From assembly GCA_017405965.1 (NCBI GenBank), contig JAFQZK010000022.1, positions 62,001-126,000 on the forward strand: a DNA stretch of 64,000 nucleotides, given 5' to 3'. The stretch is from Muribaculaceae bacterium. Lineage in GTDB: Bacteria > Bacteroidota > Bacteroidia > Bacteroidales > Muribaculaceae. Shown here in pieces: positions 52,563 to 61,267 of this stretch; within the stretch, counting starts at the first letter, position 1; every line of letters starts with the position of its first letter. The translations under genes and the position numbers were made by a program. The notes under the pieces were generated by a model. The model was given only the letters and a program-made list of their open reading frames with translations. It was not told the origin of the DNA and made no database searches.

Positions 52563-53614
52563 ATCGTTTTAGTTTCTAGTTGATGACGGAAAAATGCATT
52601 CACGGGGCGGGTGAACCACTTGTTCACCACCCATGCCAACGGTAACAGCAACGGCAAGGCGAACCACGCCAGCCCTCCGTAGATGTTCCACCCGAAGTGA
52701 GCTGCCAACGGCGACACCACGTAGCCGAACAGGTGAAATACCACAAACTGCAGCACATATACCTCGAAACTGATGCTGCCCAGCCATTGCAACGGCTTCC
52801 ACAGCAACAGGCGCCCGACGGCCCCTTCCTGCCCGTTGAGCAGTGCCAATGCGACCATGACGGCACCCTGGGGCAGCAACCAGATGATCACGTCCTCCCA
52901 GGGCCTGATCCATGTGGTGCACACGTTGACGGCGATGACCAGCGCGAGCGAGAGCAGGGCAAGAACCTCGATAAGCGTCGCTGCGAGAAAACCTACCCGC
53001 TGGAAGCGCTTCTTGAGGATATGGTACAGATGGACAAGCGACAATCCCACCGTGACATCAAGCACATGAGACAGCGGATTGACGAACACCGCTTCGCGTT
53101 GCGGAATGTTCAACGGCCACAGTATCCAACCCAGCACAAGGGCCAGTACAAGAGCGAGCAACACCTTGTGCCACAAGCGCCAACGGCCAAGCCACCGCGA
53201 CATGAACGGGTAGATGAGATAGCAAAACAACAGGGCGCACAAGTACCACGCCACGGGATTGAGCCCATAGTGGACATCATGCACCGGCGACCACGAGTGC
53301 AGCAGCAATGCGCTCAAGGCCGTCGCACCCCAGTCAATCGCTTCGCCCGTGAAGAGCCAGGCGACCGCGATCAGCAAAGCCAACCCCAACCAGTGCAGGG
53401 GGTAGATGCGTGAGGCATGCGTCACGACAAAACGGCCATACTCCCTGGCCGTCAAGCGCTCGAACGGATGCCTCATGGCCAGCAGGAAAGTGCTCGAGAT
53501 GAAAAAAAATGTCACACCCGAAACGGCGACATTATAAATCCACCCCACCCCGCAGTGGAACAACACCACCGCGACAGCCATGAGTCCACGCCAAGAGTTG
53601 ATTGTCTTGATCAT
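52559..53614 (-). CDS. acyltransferase-3 family membrane protein, tandem paralogue
   Basis: 351 residues, multi-spanning. Start MIKTINSWRGLMAVAVVLFH is almost the same as in the next gene, and matching motifs recur (FFFISSTFLLAMRHPF; SFEVYVLQ), so the pair arose by duplication. It has the family Arg-His spacing and a helix-rich C-terminus. The 4-bp overlap implies coupled expression. A weak palindrome ATCACACGATTGTGAT lies about 20 bp upstream of the start, of unknown meaning. Confidence 0.88.
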   Translation of the reverse strand: MIKTINSWRGLMAVAVVLFHCGVGWIYNVAVSGVTFFFISSTFLLAMRHPFERLTAREYGRFVVTHASRIYPLHWLGLALLIAVAWLFTGEAIDWGATALSALLLHSWSPVHDVHYGLNPVAWYLCALLFCYLIYPFMSRWLGRWRLWHKVLLALVLALVLGWILWPLNIPQREAVFVNPLSHVLDVTVGLSLVHLYHILKKRFQRVGFLAATLIEVLALLSLALVIAVNVCTTWIRPWEDVIIWLLPQGAVMVALALLNGQEGAVGRLLLWKPLQWLGSISFEVYVLQFVVFHLFGYVVSPLAAHFGWNIYGGLAWFALPLLLPLAWVVNKWFTRPVNAFFRHQLETKTI

Positions 53615-53765
53615 AACTAGAGGTCAGCCATTGTTATCACACGATTGTGATGCGAAATTACAAACAATTGTTCAAAGAACGTCAAAAAACACCAACTTTT
53701 AGACAAATTTGATAACGTCTCAACTTTAATCCCCGCTTTATAGCGCCCGTTTTGCGCAAATGTTG

Positions 53766-53773
53766 TACTTTTG
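53766..53773 (+). promoter_or_regulatory. upstream -7 element for the exopolysaccharide locus
   Basis: TACTTTTG matches TAnnTTTG but lacks a well-placed TTTG upstream. Confidence 0.35.
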
Positions 53774-53819
53774 CCTTCGGGTGGAAGAGCGTGTGCGCCT
53801 CAACAATGCTCAAATATTT

Positions 53820-53851
53820 TTTGGCATTGTGTTCGGCTTGCACTATCTTTG
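53820..53851 (+). promoter_or_regulatory. main promoter of the exopolysaccharide locus
   Basis: TTTG (53820-53823) and TATCTTTG (53844-53851) with 20-bp spacing, a full consensus match, 18 bp before the ATG at 53870. Confidence 0.75.
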
Positions 53852-53869
53852 CACCCGCTAAACGTATTA

Positions 53870-55318
53870 ATGACGAATAACGAAAACAAGAATATATCCA
53901 CCGACCGGAGTTCTAAGTTCTTGAAGGACATCGGGGTGTACGCCATTGGCAATATCGGGTCGAAACTCATCACGTTCCTGATGGTGCCTTTGTACACCTA
54001 TTTTGTGCCCAACAAGTCCGATTTCGGATACTATGACGTGTGCCTGTCGATGTGCTTCCTGCTCATTCCGTTCGTCACCTTGCAGATGCGCGATGGCGCC
54101 TTCAGGTTCCTGCTCGACTGCGATGATGAAACACGGCGTCAGCGCATCGTGACCTTTGTGGGCCGCTCGATGTTGACAACCTTGTCGCTATCGGCGGTGG
54201 CCGCCTTTGTGATGTCGTTGACGACCAATATCGGCTATCTGGGCTATTCATTCGCCCTACTGGTCGCCATGTCCCTGCAAGAGGTTTATTCCCAGGTCTT
54301 TCGTGGCTTGGGCAATAACCGGTCGTTTGTCATGGTAGGCATCATATCGGCATTCTGCATCGGTCTTTTCAGCCTCATCTTTGTGGCAGGTTTCGGTTGG
54401 GGCATCAAGGGCATTTTCTTGGCAAATATCGTTGCGCGACTGCTGGCCCTGCTGGTAGTTGAAGCCCGGGTGCGACTGATTACGCGCTACACTAAGTGGT
54501 CTCTCAGTTCCCGTGAGGTGGGACTCGACCTGCTGCGTTTCACCTTGCCCCTGTTGCCGGGCTCGTTGTGCTGGTGGATCACGGGCAGCAGCGACCGCAT
54601 GTTCATCAAGTATTTCATCGGCCTTGACGCCAATGGCGTGTATGCCGTCGCCATCCGTTACACGGGCGTCATCATGACCCTGGCCGTCATTTTCTATCAG
54701 GCCTGGCAGGAGACCGCCATTCTGCAATATCACAGTGCCGACCGCAATCGCTTCTTTTCCAAGATGTTCAACGGTTACATCTTCCTGTTGTCGGCCATTC
54801 TGATCGGCTATGTGTTCCTGCTCAAGGTGTTCTATCCCCTGCTGGCCCACGGAGGTTATCGTGCAAGCCTCAATTACATCTATCCGCTGGGCGTCTCGGC
54901 TGTGATTTTTGCCATTGCGGCATTCTTCGACATGGGCTACCAGTGCGCCAAGGACACACCTCGCACCCTGCCTGCCATCGTGCTTGTGGCCTTTATAAAT
55001 GTGATATTGAACTTCATCCTTATCAAGCCGTTGGGCGTGTATGGTGTCATTGCCACCCAGCTTGTTACCTATGCTGTGCTAGTGATCTATCGTTGGTATG
55101 ACATGAAACGGTATTTCATCCTCAAAATCAACAAACGAGTCCTGGTACCTATTACCATGGTGATACTGAGCGCCATACCCTTCTATTTCAGCCCCGGCGC
55201 ATGGGCCGACATCGCCTTTGCTGCGGCTGCGCTGGCATTGATTGTGTGGAGTTGCGGCAAGGATACACGAGACCTGATCATATCAAAATTCACCAAAACA
55301 CACGGTTCCACAAAATAA
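53870..55318 (+). CDS. polysaccharide flippase, Wzx/MATE-like (MOP superfamily)
   Basis: 482 residues from the ATG at 53870 (MTNNENKNISTDRSSKFLKD); the longer reading from 53771 contains the promoter. About 12-14 membrane helices. The start GVYAIGNIGSKLITFLMVPL with LYTYFVPNKSDFGYYD is the standard lead of Wzx-type flippases, which move undecaprenyl-linked repeat units across the inner membrane. First gene of a plus-strand locus with export (Wza/Wzc-like), polymerase and glycosyltransferase genes. Confidence 0.9.
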   Translation: MTNNENKNISTDRSSKFLKDIGVYAIGNIGSKLITFLMVPLYTYFVPNKSDFGYYDVCLSMCFLLIPFVTLQMRDGAFRFLLDCDDETRRQRIVTFVGRSMLTTLSLSAVAAFVMSLTTNIGYLGYSFALLVAMSLQEVYSQVFRGLGNNRSFVMVGIISAFCIGLFSLIFVAGFGWGIKGIFLANIVARLLALLVVEARVRLITRYTKWSLSSREVGLDLLRFTLPLLPGSLCWWITGSSDRMFIKYFIGLDANGVYAVAIRYTGVIMTLAVIFYQAWQETAILQYHSADRNRFFSKMFNGYIFLLSAILIGYVFLLKVFYPLLAHGGYRASLNYIYPLGVSAVIFAIAAFFDMGYQCAKDTPRTLPAIVLVAFINVILNFILIKPLGVYGVIATQLVTYAVLVIYRWYDMKRYFILKINKRVLVPITMVILSAIPFYFSPGAWADIAFAAAALALIVWSCGKDTRDLIISKFTKTHGSTK

Positions 55319-55372
55319 ATCGGCACTATCTTCGTTTATAGTAGTAAATAAGAAACAATTGTTACAACCGGT

Positions 55373-56179
55373 ATGAAATCAAGATTATTGATCGTGATGA
55401 TTGCAGCGGCTACGCTGTTGTCATGCAATTCTACCAAGGATAATGGCTTGGCCTATTTCAAGGACCTCTCATCGGCACCCAGCGGTACCCTGCCTAATCC
55501 TCAAGGCGACTATCCCATCCGCATCCAGTCCGATGACGAGTTGGTCATTTCCATCACATCGGCTGTCCCCGAGGCTACAGCCGTTTACAACCTGCCCATG
55601 GACAATCCTGCCACACGCGGCAACATGCGGCAGACCACACAGCCCCGCAGCCAGACCTACGTCGTTGACGAGGATGGCTGCATCATGTTGCCCATTCTGG
55701 GCCGCATGTCGGTAAAAGGCAAGACGTTGACTGAGATTGCCAAAGAAATCAAGGCCTTGGTGGCACAGGACGTTCATGACCCCTATGTGCGTGTCGATAT
55801 CGTCAACTTCACGGTCGATGTGATGGGCGAAGTGCGCGCACCGCAGCGCGTGTATTCCGGCCGTCAGTACTTCACAGTGCTCGACGCCCTGTCGCAGTGC
55901 GGCGACTTGACCGAGTTCGGCCAGCGCGACAAGGTCTATGTCATCCGCACCGAGGACGGCAAGCGCAACTATCAGCGCCTGGACCTCAACAGCAGCGACG
56001 TGTTCAACTCGCCCTACTTCTATCTGCGCCAGAACGATGTGGTGTATGTGGAGCCCAACAAGATCCGCACCGACAACTCCAAGTATAACCAGAACAACGC
56101 CTTCAAGCTCTCGGTCATCTCGACCGTAGTCAGCAGCGTGTCGGTAATCGCTTCGCTCATCATCGCCCTCACCCGATAA
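55373..56179 (+). CDS. outer-membrane polysaccharide export lipoprotein, Wza/BexD-like
   Basis: 268 residues. A lipoprotein signal (LLIVMIAAATLLSCNSTKD, Cys 18) starts it. The polysaccharide-biosynthesis-export domain (about 45-150, with DYPIRIQSDDELVISITS and YVVDEDGCIMLPILGRMSVK) is followed by an SLBB domain (VDVMGEVRAPQRVYSGRQYF). A hydrophobic segment close to the C-terminus (SVISTVVSSVSVIASLIIAL) would span or anchor in a membrane, as in short Bacteroidetes members. Wza-like proteins form the outer-membrane exit for capsule or exopolysaccharide. It is partner to the adjacent tyrosine kinase. Confidence 0.92.
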   Translation: MKSRLLIVMIAAATLLSCNSTKDNGLAYFKDLSSAPSGTLPNPQGDYPIRIQSDDELVISITSAVPEATAVYNLPMDNPATRGNMRQTTQPRSQTYVVDEDGCIMLPILGRMSVKGKTLTEIAKEIKALVAQDVHDPYVRVDIVNFTVDVMGEVRAPQRVYSGRQYFTVLDALSQCGDLTEFGQRDKVYVIRTEDGKRNYQRLDLNSSDVFNSPYFYLRQNDVVYVEPNKIRTDNSKYNQNNAFKLSVISTVVSSVSVIASLIIALTR

Positions 56180-56254
56180 TAAAAAGTTGCTACTTATCAG
56201 TCGCCGGCGGCATCGCATTGACCCGGCAACTGAAAACTGAAAACCGAAATAAAC

Positions 56255-58582
56255 ATGGCAAAATTCAATACACCTCCCACAGCTCAACAAGAGGAGCAAA
56301 TCATCGACTTCAGCGCCTTTGTGCGCAAGTACAAGCGCTACTGGTGGCTCTTCCTGTTGTCCTTGATCGCATGTATTTCAATCGCGTTTGTCTATCTCAA
56401 AATAGCCAAGCGGGTGTACAACGTCAAGGCCGTCGTGCTGGTGGCCCAGGACGACAACGGGGCCGGAGCGGGTGCCAGCCTGCTCAAGAGCATGAAACTC
56501 ATGGGACAGGGCAGCAAGGTCGATGACGAGATGGTTGTGTTCTCGTCACAGGAACTGTGCACCCAGGTCGTCAATCAACTCAAGCTCAACCATTCCTATA
56601 TCGAGGACAAGGGATGGTTCAAACCTGAGCGCGACCATTACAACTCATCGCCCATCGAGGTCATTGCTCCCGAGGAAATGTTTGACACGCTCTCGTCGGT
56701 GAAGTTCAAGATCGACGTGGACAAAGCCGGACGGGCCAACATCAAGGCCACCAGCGGAAAACATAAACTCGCAGACGTCAAGGGTGTAACGCTGCCCACC
56801 ACGCTGAAGACCGTGTACGGCAGGTTTGCCATCAATACCACCAAGAAGTTCAAGCAGGGTAAGGAATGTCACATTACCGCCCGTCTCACAGGCAACCAGA
56901 TACTGGGAGAGCGCCTGAACAAACGCATCAAGGTCAAACTCGCCAGCAAGAAATCCAACGGCATCAACCTGTCTATTGCCGAGAACAACAAGTCACGCGG
57001 CATGGACATCCTCAACACGCTCATGGACCTCTATAACGACCGTGGGCAGCGCGAGAAGGACGAGCAGGCCATCAACACGGCCAAGTTCATTGACGAGCGT
57101 CTGGCACTCATCTACAAGGGCCTCACAAGCAGCGAGGCCGATATCGAGTCCTACAAGAAGGCCCACAAGATTGTTGACCCCGAGCTCCAAATCAAGTCGG
57201 CTGTCGCCAAGCAGGAACTCAGCGACCGCGCCATCATCAAACTCGAGACCAACAAGCAATTGCTGGGAATGGTGCGTGACTTCGTGAGCAATCCGGCCAA
57301 CAAGCACAGCTATATCCCCTTCGAGGTGGACTCCAGCGCCGCCTCAGGTTCCATCAGGGCCTACAACAACCTGCTCGCCAAGCGACAGGAACTGGCACAA
57401 TCGGCCAAGGGGGACAACTTGGCGCTCAAACAACTCGACGAGCAGATCGACGCCATGCACGGCAACGTCGTCCAGGGCATCAACAGTTCGATTAAGGGTG
57501 TTGACATACAGTTGAACAAGATGCGCAGCCAGTTCAACCAGACGGCCAGCGAGATGGGCCAAGTGCCCACCGAGGAGCGCGAGGCTCGCGAGTTACTGCG
57601 CCAGCAGGGCATCCAGAATACGCTCTACACCTTCCTGCTCGAGAAGCGCGAGGAAAACGCGCTCGTGCTAGCAGCTACCACGCCCAAGGGCAAGATTGTC
57701 GATCACGCCTATGCCCAGAGCACTCCCATCAGCCCCAACCGCATGGTCGTGCTGGTCATGGCATTGCTCGCCAGTCTGTTGCTGCCGTTACTGCTGGTTT
57801 ACTTGAAGGATCTGTTCACCACCAAGTTCTCTAATCAGGAAGAACTCGAGGAGATTTCCCAAGTGCCCTTTATCGGCCACATTCACCACAACCGCCACAA
57901 CACGCAACTTGTCGTCAAGGACGGCAAGACCTCGGCCATCGTCGAGCTGTTCCGCTACGTGCGCAACAACCTGCAGTTCATGCTCAACAAGGAGGACGAC
58001 AAGGTCATCCTGGTCACCAGTTCGGTCAGCGGCGAGGGCAAGTCGTTCATCAGCACCAATATTGCCTCGTCGTTCGCTCTGCTGGGCAAGCGCGTCGCCC
58101 TGGTGGGCATGGACATCCGCTCACCCAAGCTGGCTCAGATGCTCGACCTCAACGAGATGCCCGGCGTAACGTCCTATCTGTCGCGCAGCGATGTTTCGCT
58201 CGACCAGATTGCCCAGCCGTGCAAGGAAGTGAAGGGCCTCGACGTGTTTGTCGGCGGCGCTATCCCGCCCAACCCGTCGGAGCTGTTGCTCAGCGACCGT
58301 GTGAAAGATATGTTCCGTGACCTGCGTGAGCGCTATGATGTCATCATCGTGGACTCGGCACCCGTCGCCATGGTGAGCGACAGCTTCGCGCTTGACAAGT
58401 ACAGCAACGCCACAGTCTATGTGACACGTGCCAACTACACCAAGCGCAACCTCATCAAGTTCATGAATCGCATCGCTGCCAACAAGCAGCTCAAGAACAT
58501 GTGCATCGTGCTCAACGACACCAAGCCGAGCAACGACAACACCTACGGATACGGCTACGGCAAGACCCAGGACGAGGAGTAA
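56255..58582 (+). CDS. polysaccharide co-polymerase with tyrosine autokinase domain, Wzc-like
   Basis: 775 residues. Two membrane helices (about 33-53, WWLFLLSLIACISIAFVYL, and about 490-515, MVVLVMALLASLLLPLLLVY) frame a large periplasmic Wzz-type domain with coiled-coil stretches. The C-terminal BY-kinase has Walker A SSVSGEGKSFISTNIA, Walker A' VALVGMDIRSPKLAQ and the Walker B VIIVDSAP. The tail NTYGYGYGKTQDEE is the Tyr cluster typically autophosphorylated. It controls chain length and export with the Wza-like protein 75 bp upstream. Confidence 0.93.
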   Translation: MAKFNTPPTAQQEEQIIDFSAFVRKYKRYWWLFLLSLIACISIAFVYLKIAKRVYNVKAVVLVAQDDNGAGAGASLLKSMKLMGQGSKVDDEMVVFSSQELCTQVVNQLKLNHSYIEDKGWFKPERDHYNSSPIEVIAPEEMFDTLSSVKFKIDVDKAGRANIKATSGKHKLADVKGVTLPTTLKTVYGRFAINTTKKFKQGKECHITARLTGNQILGERLNKRIKVKLASKKSNGINLSIAENNKSRGMDILNTLMDLYNDRGQREKDEQAINTAKFIDERLALIYKGLTSSEADIESYKKAHKIVDPELQIKSAVAKQELSDRAIIKLETNKQLLGMVRDFVSNPANKHSYIPFEVDSSAASGSIRAYNNLLAKRQELAQSAKGDNLALKQLDEQIDAMHGNVVQGINSSIKGVDIQLNKMRSQFNQTASEMGQVPTEEREARELLRQQGIQNTLYTFLLEKREENALVLAATTPKGKIVDHAYAQSTPISPNRMVVLVMALLASLLLPLLLVYLKDLFTTKFSNQEELEEISQVPFIGHIHHNRHNTQLVVKDGKTSAIVELFRYVRNNLQFMLNKEDDKVILVTSSVSGEGKSFISTNIASSFALLGKRVALVGMDIRSPKLAQMLDLNEMPGVTSYLSRSDVSLDQIAQPCKEVKGLDVFVGGAIPPNPSELLLSDRVKDMFRDLRERYDVIIVDSAPVAMVSDSFALDKYSNATVYVTRANYTKRNLIKFMNRIAANKQLKNMCIVLNDTKPSNDNTYGYGYGKTQDEE

Positions 58583-58620
58583 TCAGCACACCCCCTGACG
58601 TCGCCACAACAAGCAGATAG

Positions 58621-60096
58621 ATGGATAGAGTCCTTATATTCGTGACCTTGGGTTTCGCATTGATGTTCTTCGTCATGCGGGAAGGGGCACGTTTGACCAA
58701 GGCGCGGCTCTATGAAATCATCATCGCCATCTACACGTTCTCGTGCTGTTTCACCCGACTGTATCTCCCCGTTCTCAAGGTATCGACCGAAACCGAGGGC
58801 TCCTTTGGTGCCAGCCTGGCAATTTGGCCCTTCTATGCCTTGTCGCTGCTGCTCATCTGGATTGTCGCCCGTGAAAAGCAGTGGCGCATCCGCCGGCCCA
58901 ATATCTGGCTGTTTTTCATCTTCTCGGCATATGCGGCCTACACGTTGCTCAATCCCTATGACGTGTCGCGCATGCAGACGGTATTTGCCGTGTTCTATCT
59001 GCTGGCATTCGCCGTATTCATGTATCTGTTTGCCAACAGTTTCTCGGTCAAGAATGTCATTAACGGCATCTTCATGGGACTCGCGATCACCGTCATCTTG
59101 CATGCGTTCCTGGCTTTCTGCTATCCCGTGCTGGACATGGAGCCGGTCATGAAATTGTTCGACAAGGAAGCCGCCACTCGTAACGACGACCGAGTGGGTG
59201 CCGTCGGCACCATGGGTCACCCCAACGGATTGGGAACCTATGCTTCCTATTATTTCACCTTCTTCGCGGCTTGCTTCATCACGGCCTACAAGCGGCGGGC
59301 CAGCGGTATCTATGCCGCCCTGTCGTTTGTCGTCATCGTGCTGAGCGCCAGCCGCAGCGCCCTGCTGGCCACTGGAGTAGCGCTTGTGGCCATCGTGGTC
59401 TATTACGTGTACCGTCGCTACAAGTTGCTCAGTCTGCAGAGCATCTTCAAGGGCATCATCCCGTTGGCTATCGCCATAGCCCTGCTGCTCATGGGACCCT
59501 TGAGCTTCTTGTTCAGCGACGTGGACAACCTCGACGAGATGACCACCTCGCGACTGATGCACTACTACTGCGGATACGAGATTTTTGAGGATCACCCGTT
59601 GGTGGGCGTGGGCCTGAACGACCACCTGAGCTACCTTGTCGAGAACGGCTCGGCGATGATGTTCGAGCAGATATTTGATGCTGCCGACATCTTCCAGCCC
59701 GAGGAATTCATGTTCTCCAACCCCATCCACAACATCTGGATTATCCTGATTGACGAGCTGGGGCTTATCGGTTTCTTGCCCATCCTGGCATTCATCTTCT
59801 GGTATATCGGCACCTTCAAGCGAAGAATCCGACACTCCCAGAATCGATACTACAACATCTTGAACATCACAGGATTGGGTATAGCCTTCTGCTTGCTGGT
59901 ACAAGGAAATAGCGACTGGGCTCCGCTCACGCCTCAGATGCTCAATCTGTCGCTCATGTTCATCGCCCTCTCGCTCAACCGTCACTATGCCGCCGAGATA
60001 CACACCGAGTTTGAGACCGTTGAGGCTGAGAAACGCCATTCATTGGCTACCGCCCAACCCGAAGACGAGGAAGCCTTATCCACTCAACCCTCATGA
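58621..60096 (+). CDS. O-antigen ligase/polymerase family membrane protein (Wzy-like)
   Basis: 491 residues, about 10-12 membrane helices. The large loop between the last helices contains NPIHNIWIILIDELGLIGFL, the segment with the conserved His of the ligase/polymerase family, and GTMGHPNGLGTYASYYF is the earlier signature. A soluble Glu/Ala-rich C-terminal tail follows. It would polymerise or ligate repeat units on the periplasmic side. The stop overlaps the next glycosyltransferase by 4 bp. Confidence 0.88.
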   Translation: MDRVLIFVTLGFALMFFVMREGARLTKARLYEIIIAIYTFSCCFTRLYLPVLKVSTETEGSFGASLAIWPFYALSLLLIWIVAREKQWRIRRPNIWLFFIFSAYAAYTLLNPYDVSRMQTVFAVFYLLAFAVFMYLFANSFSVKNVINGIFMGLAITVILHAFLAFCYPVLDMEPVMKLFDKEAATRNDDRVGAVGTMGHPNGLGTYASYYFTFFAACFITAYKRRASGIYAALSFVVIVLSASRSALLATGVALVAIVVYYVYRRYKLLSLQSIFKGIIPLAIAIALLLMGPLSFLFSDVDNLDEMTTSRLMHYYCGYEIFEDHPLVGVGLNDHLSYLVENGSAMMFEQIFDAADIFQPEEFMFSNPIHNIWIILIDELGLIGFLPILAFIFWYIGTFKRRIRHSQNRYYNILNITGLGIAFCLLVQGNSDWAPLTPQMLNLSLMFIALSLNRHYAAEIHTEFETVEAEKRHSLATAQPEDEEALSTQPS

Positions 60097-61223
60097 GAGA
60101 CCCTGAGCAGCACATATTGTTCATCGCCACCGAATATGCGGCAGGAATGAGGCCCTATGCCAGCGCCATCATCCACACCTTGTGGCAAGCGGGTGACCAT
60201 GCCGTCATCGTCGCCAAGGACGACAACGTGAAGCACGACTTTGATGACCTGGACGGAGATAGCGTCACCTGGGTGGATTATCCTGTCACCAAGCTGCACA
60301 AACTCGCCTTCAGGTTCCGACCCACACGTCTGGTGAAGCTCATCGAGCAATTGGTCGTCGAACGCGGCATCCGGCTCATCTATTGCCTGACCGGAGAACT
60401 TATCCTTGTCAATCACATCAAGCGCCTGCAGCAGCTGGCGCCCATGCTCTATACCGTCCATGATGCCGTCGGGCACGACTCCAAGTTTGACGGATGGGGC
60501 ACATGGCTCAAGCACAAGATACTGATTGATGGTCCAAGGCAGCGGCTTATCAGGAACACCAACAGCCAAATCACCAATAGCTACGACCAGCAATGCCTCA
60601 TCAGGGAACGTCACCCTTACCACAGGGTGTACTACGCTCCCTTCCCCACGCTTGTCACCGACGACATCGCCAACGGCACCGACACCGTGCCCGAAACCAG
60701 CCATATCGCCGACGGCTATATCCTGTTCTTTGGCAACCTGCAGCTTTACAAGGGTGTCCACCTGCTCTATGACGCCTACATGAAGCACCCGGGGTTGCAG
60801 ATGCGTCACTTGGTCATTGCCGGCGCCGGACACATCTACTTCAAGCGGCAGGCCGACGAAAAAGGCGTTACCTTTGTCAACCGATACATCGATGACAGCG
60901 AGCTCAAAGATCTTTTCTCCCGCGCAGCCGTCGTCGTCTATCCCTATATCTCGGCAACCCAGAGTGGTGTGACGAGCATCGCTTCCTTCTTTGACAAACC
61001 GATGGTGCTTTCCGACCTGCCTTTCTTCAAACAGGCATGTGAAGGCATTAAGGGCGTGGAATTTTTCCCGAGTGGCGATTCCCTCGAGCTCATTTCCGCC
61101 ATCGACCGCGCTCTGATGAGTGCCGACTCCACCCGCCTCCTGTATGAGCGCCTATATGCCCCCGAAGCCATGCTCGCTGCCCTCGAAGAGGTCATCCAGG
61201 CAGCCTGCGGTGCACCAGAATAA
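60093..61223 (+). CDS. glycosyltransferase, GT4-like
   Basis: 376 residues. A GT-B fold: N-terminal FIATEYAAGMRPYASAIIHT, central APMLYTVHDAVGHDSKFDGW, and C-terminal GYILFFGNLQLYKGVHLLYD and VVVYPYISATQSGVTSIASF with FDKPMVLSDLPFFKQ. GT4 enzymes build oligosaccharide units from nucleotide sugars in the cytoplasm. The usual acidic residue of the E-x7-E motif is not obvious (Gln-Ser-Gly in its place), so donor and linkage cannot be told. ATGA overlap with the polymerase gene. Confidence 0.85.
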   Translation: MRDPEQHILFIATEYAAGMRPYASAIIHTLWQAGDHAVIVAKDDNVKHDFDDLDGDSVTWVDYPVTKLHKLAFRFRPTRLVKLIEQLVVERGIRLIYCLTGELILVNHIKRLQQLAPMLYTVHDAVGHDSKFDGWGTWLKHKILIDGPRQRLIRNTNSQITNSYDQQCLIRERHPYHRVYYAPFPTLVTDDIANGTDTVPETSHIADGYILFFGNLQLYKGVHLLYDAYMKHPGLQMRHLVIAGAGHIYFKRQADEKGVTFVNRYIDDSELKDLFSRAAVVVYPYISATQSGVTSIASFFDKPMVLSDLPFFKQACEGIKGVEFFPSGDSLELISAIDRALMSADSTRLLYERLYAPEAMLAALEEVIQAACGAPE

Positions 61224-61267
61224 ACCAAAATGTCAATCATCGGTCTAACCGATAAAAAACCGCTATA

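Noticed and set aside
53620-53665. CRP-like site from ATCACACGATTGTGAT
   Set aside because: The half-sites are in the opposite order (ATCACA...TGTGAT) to TGTGA-N6-TCACA, and the spacing does not fit.
58555-60039. 494-residue minus-strand open frame opposite the Wzy-like gene
   Set aside because: Antisense shadow; the plus strand has clear membrane helices and family motifs.
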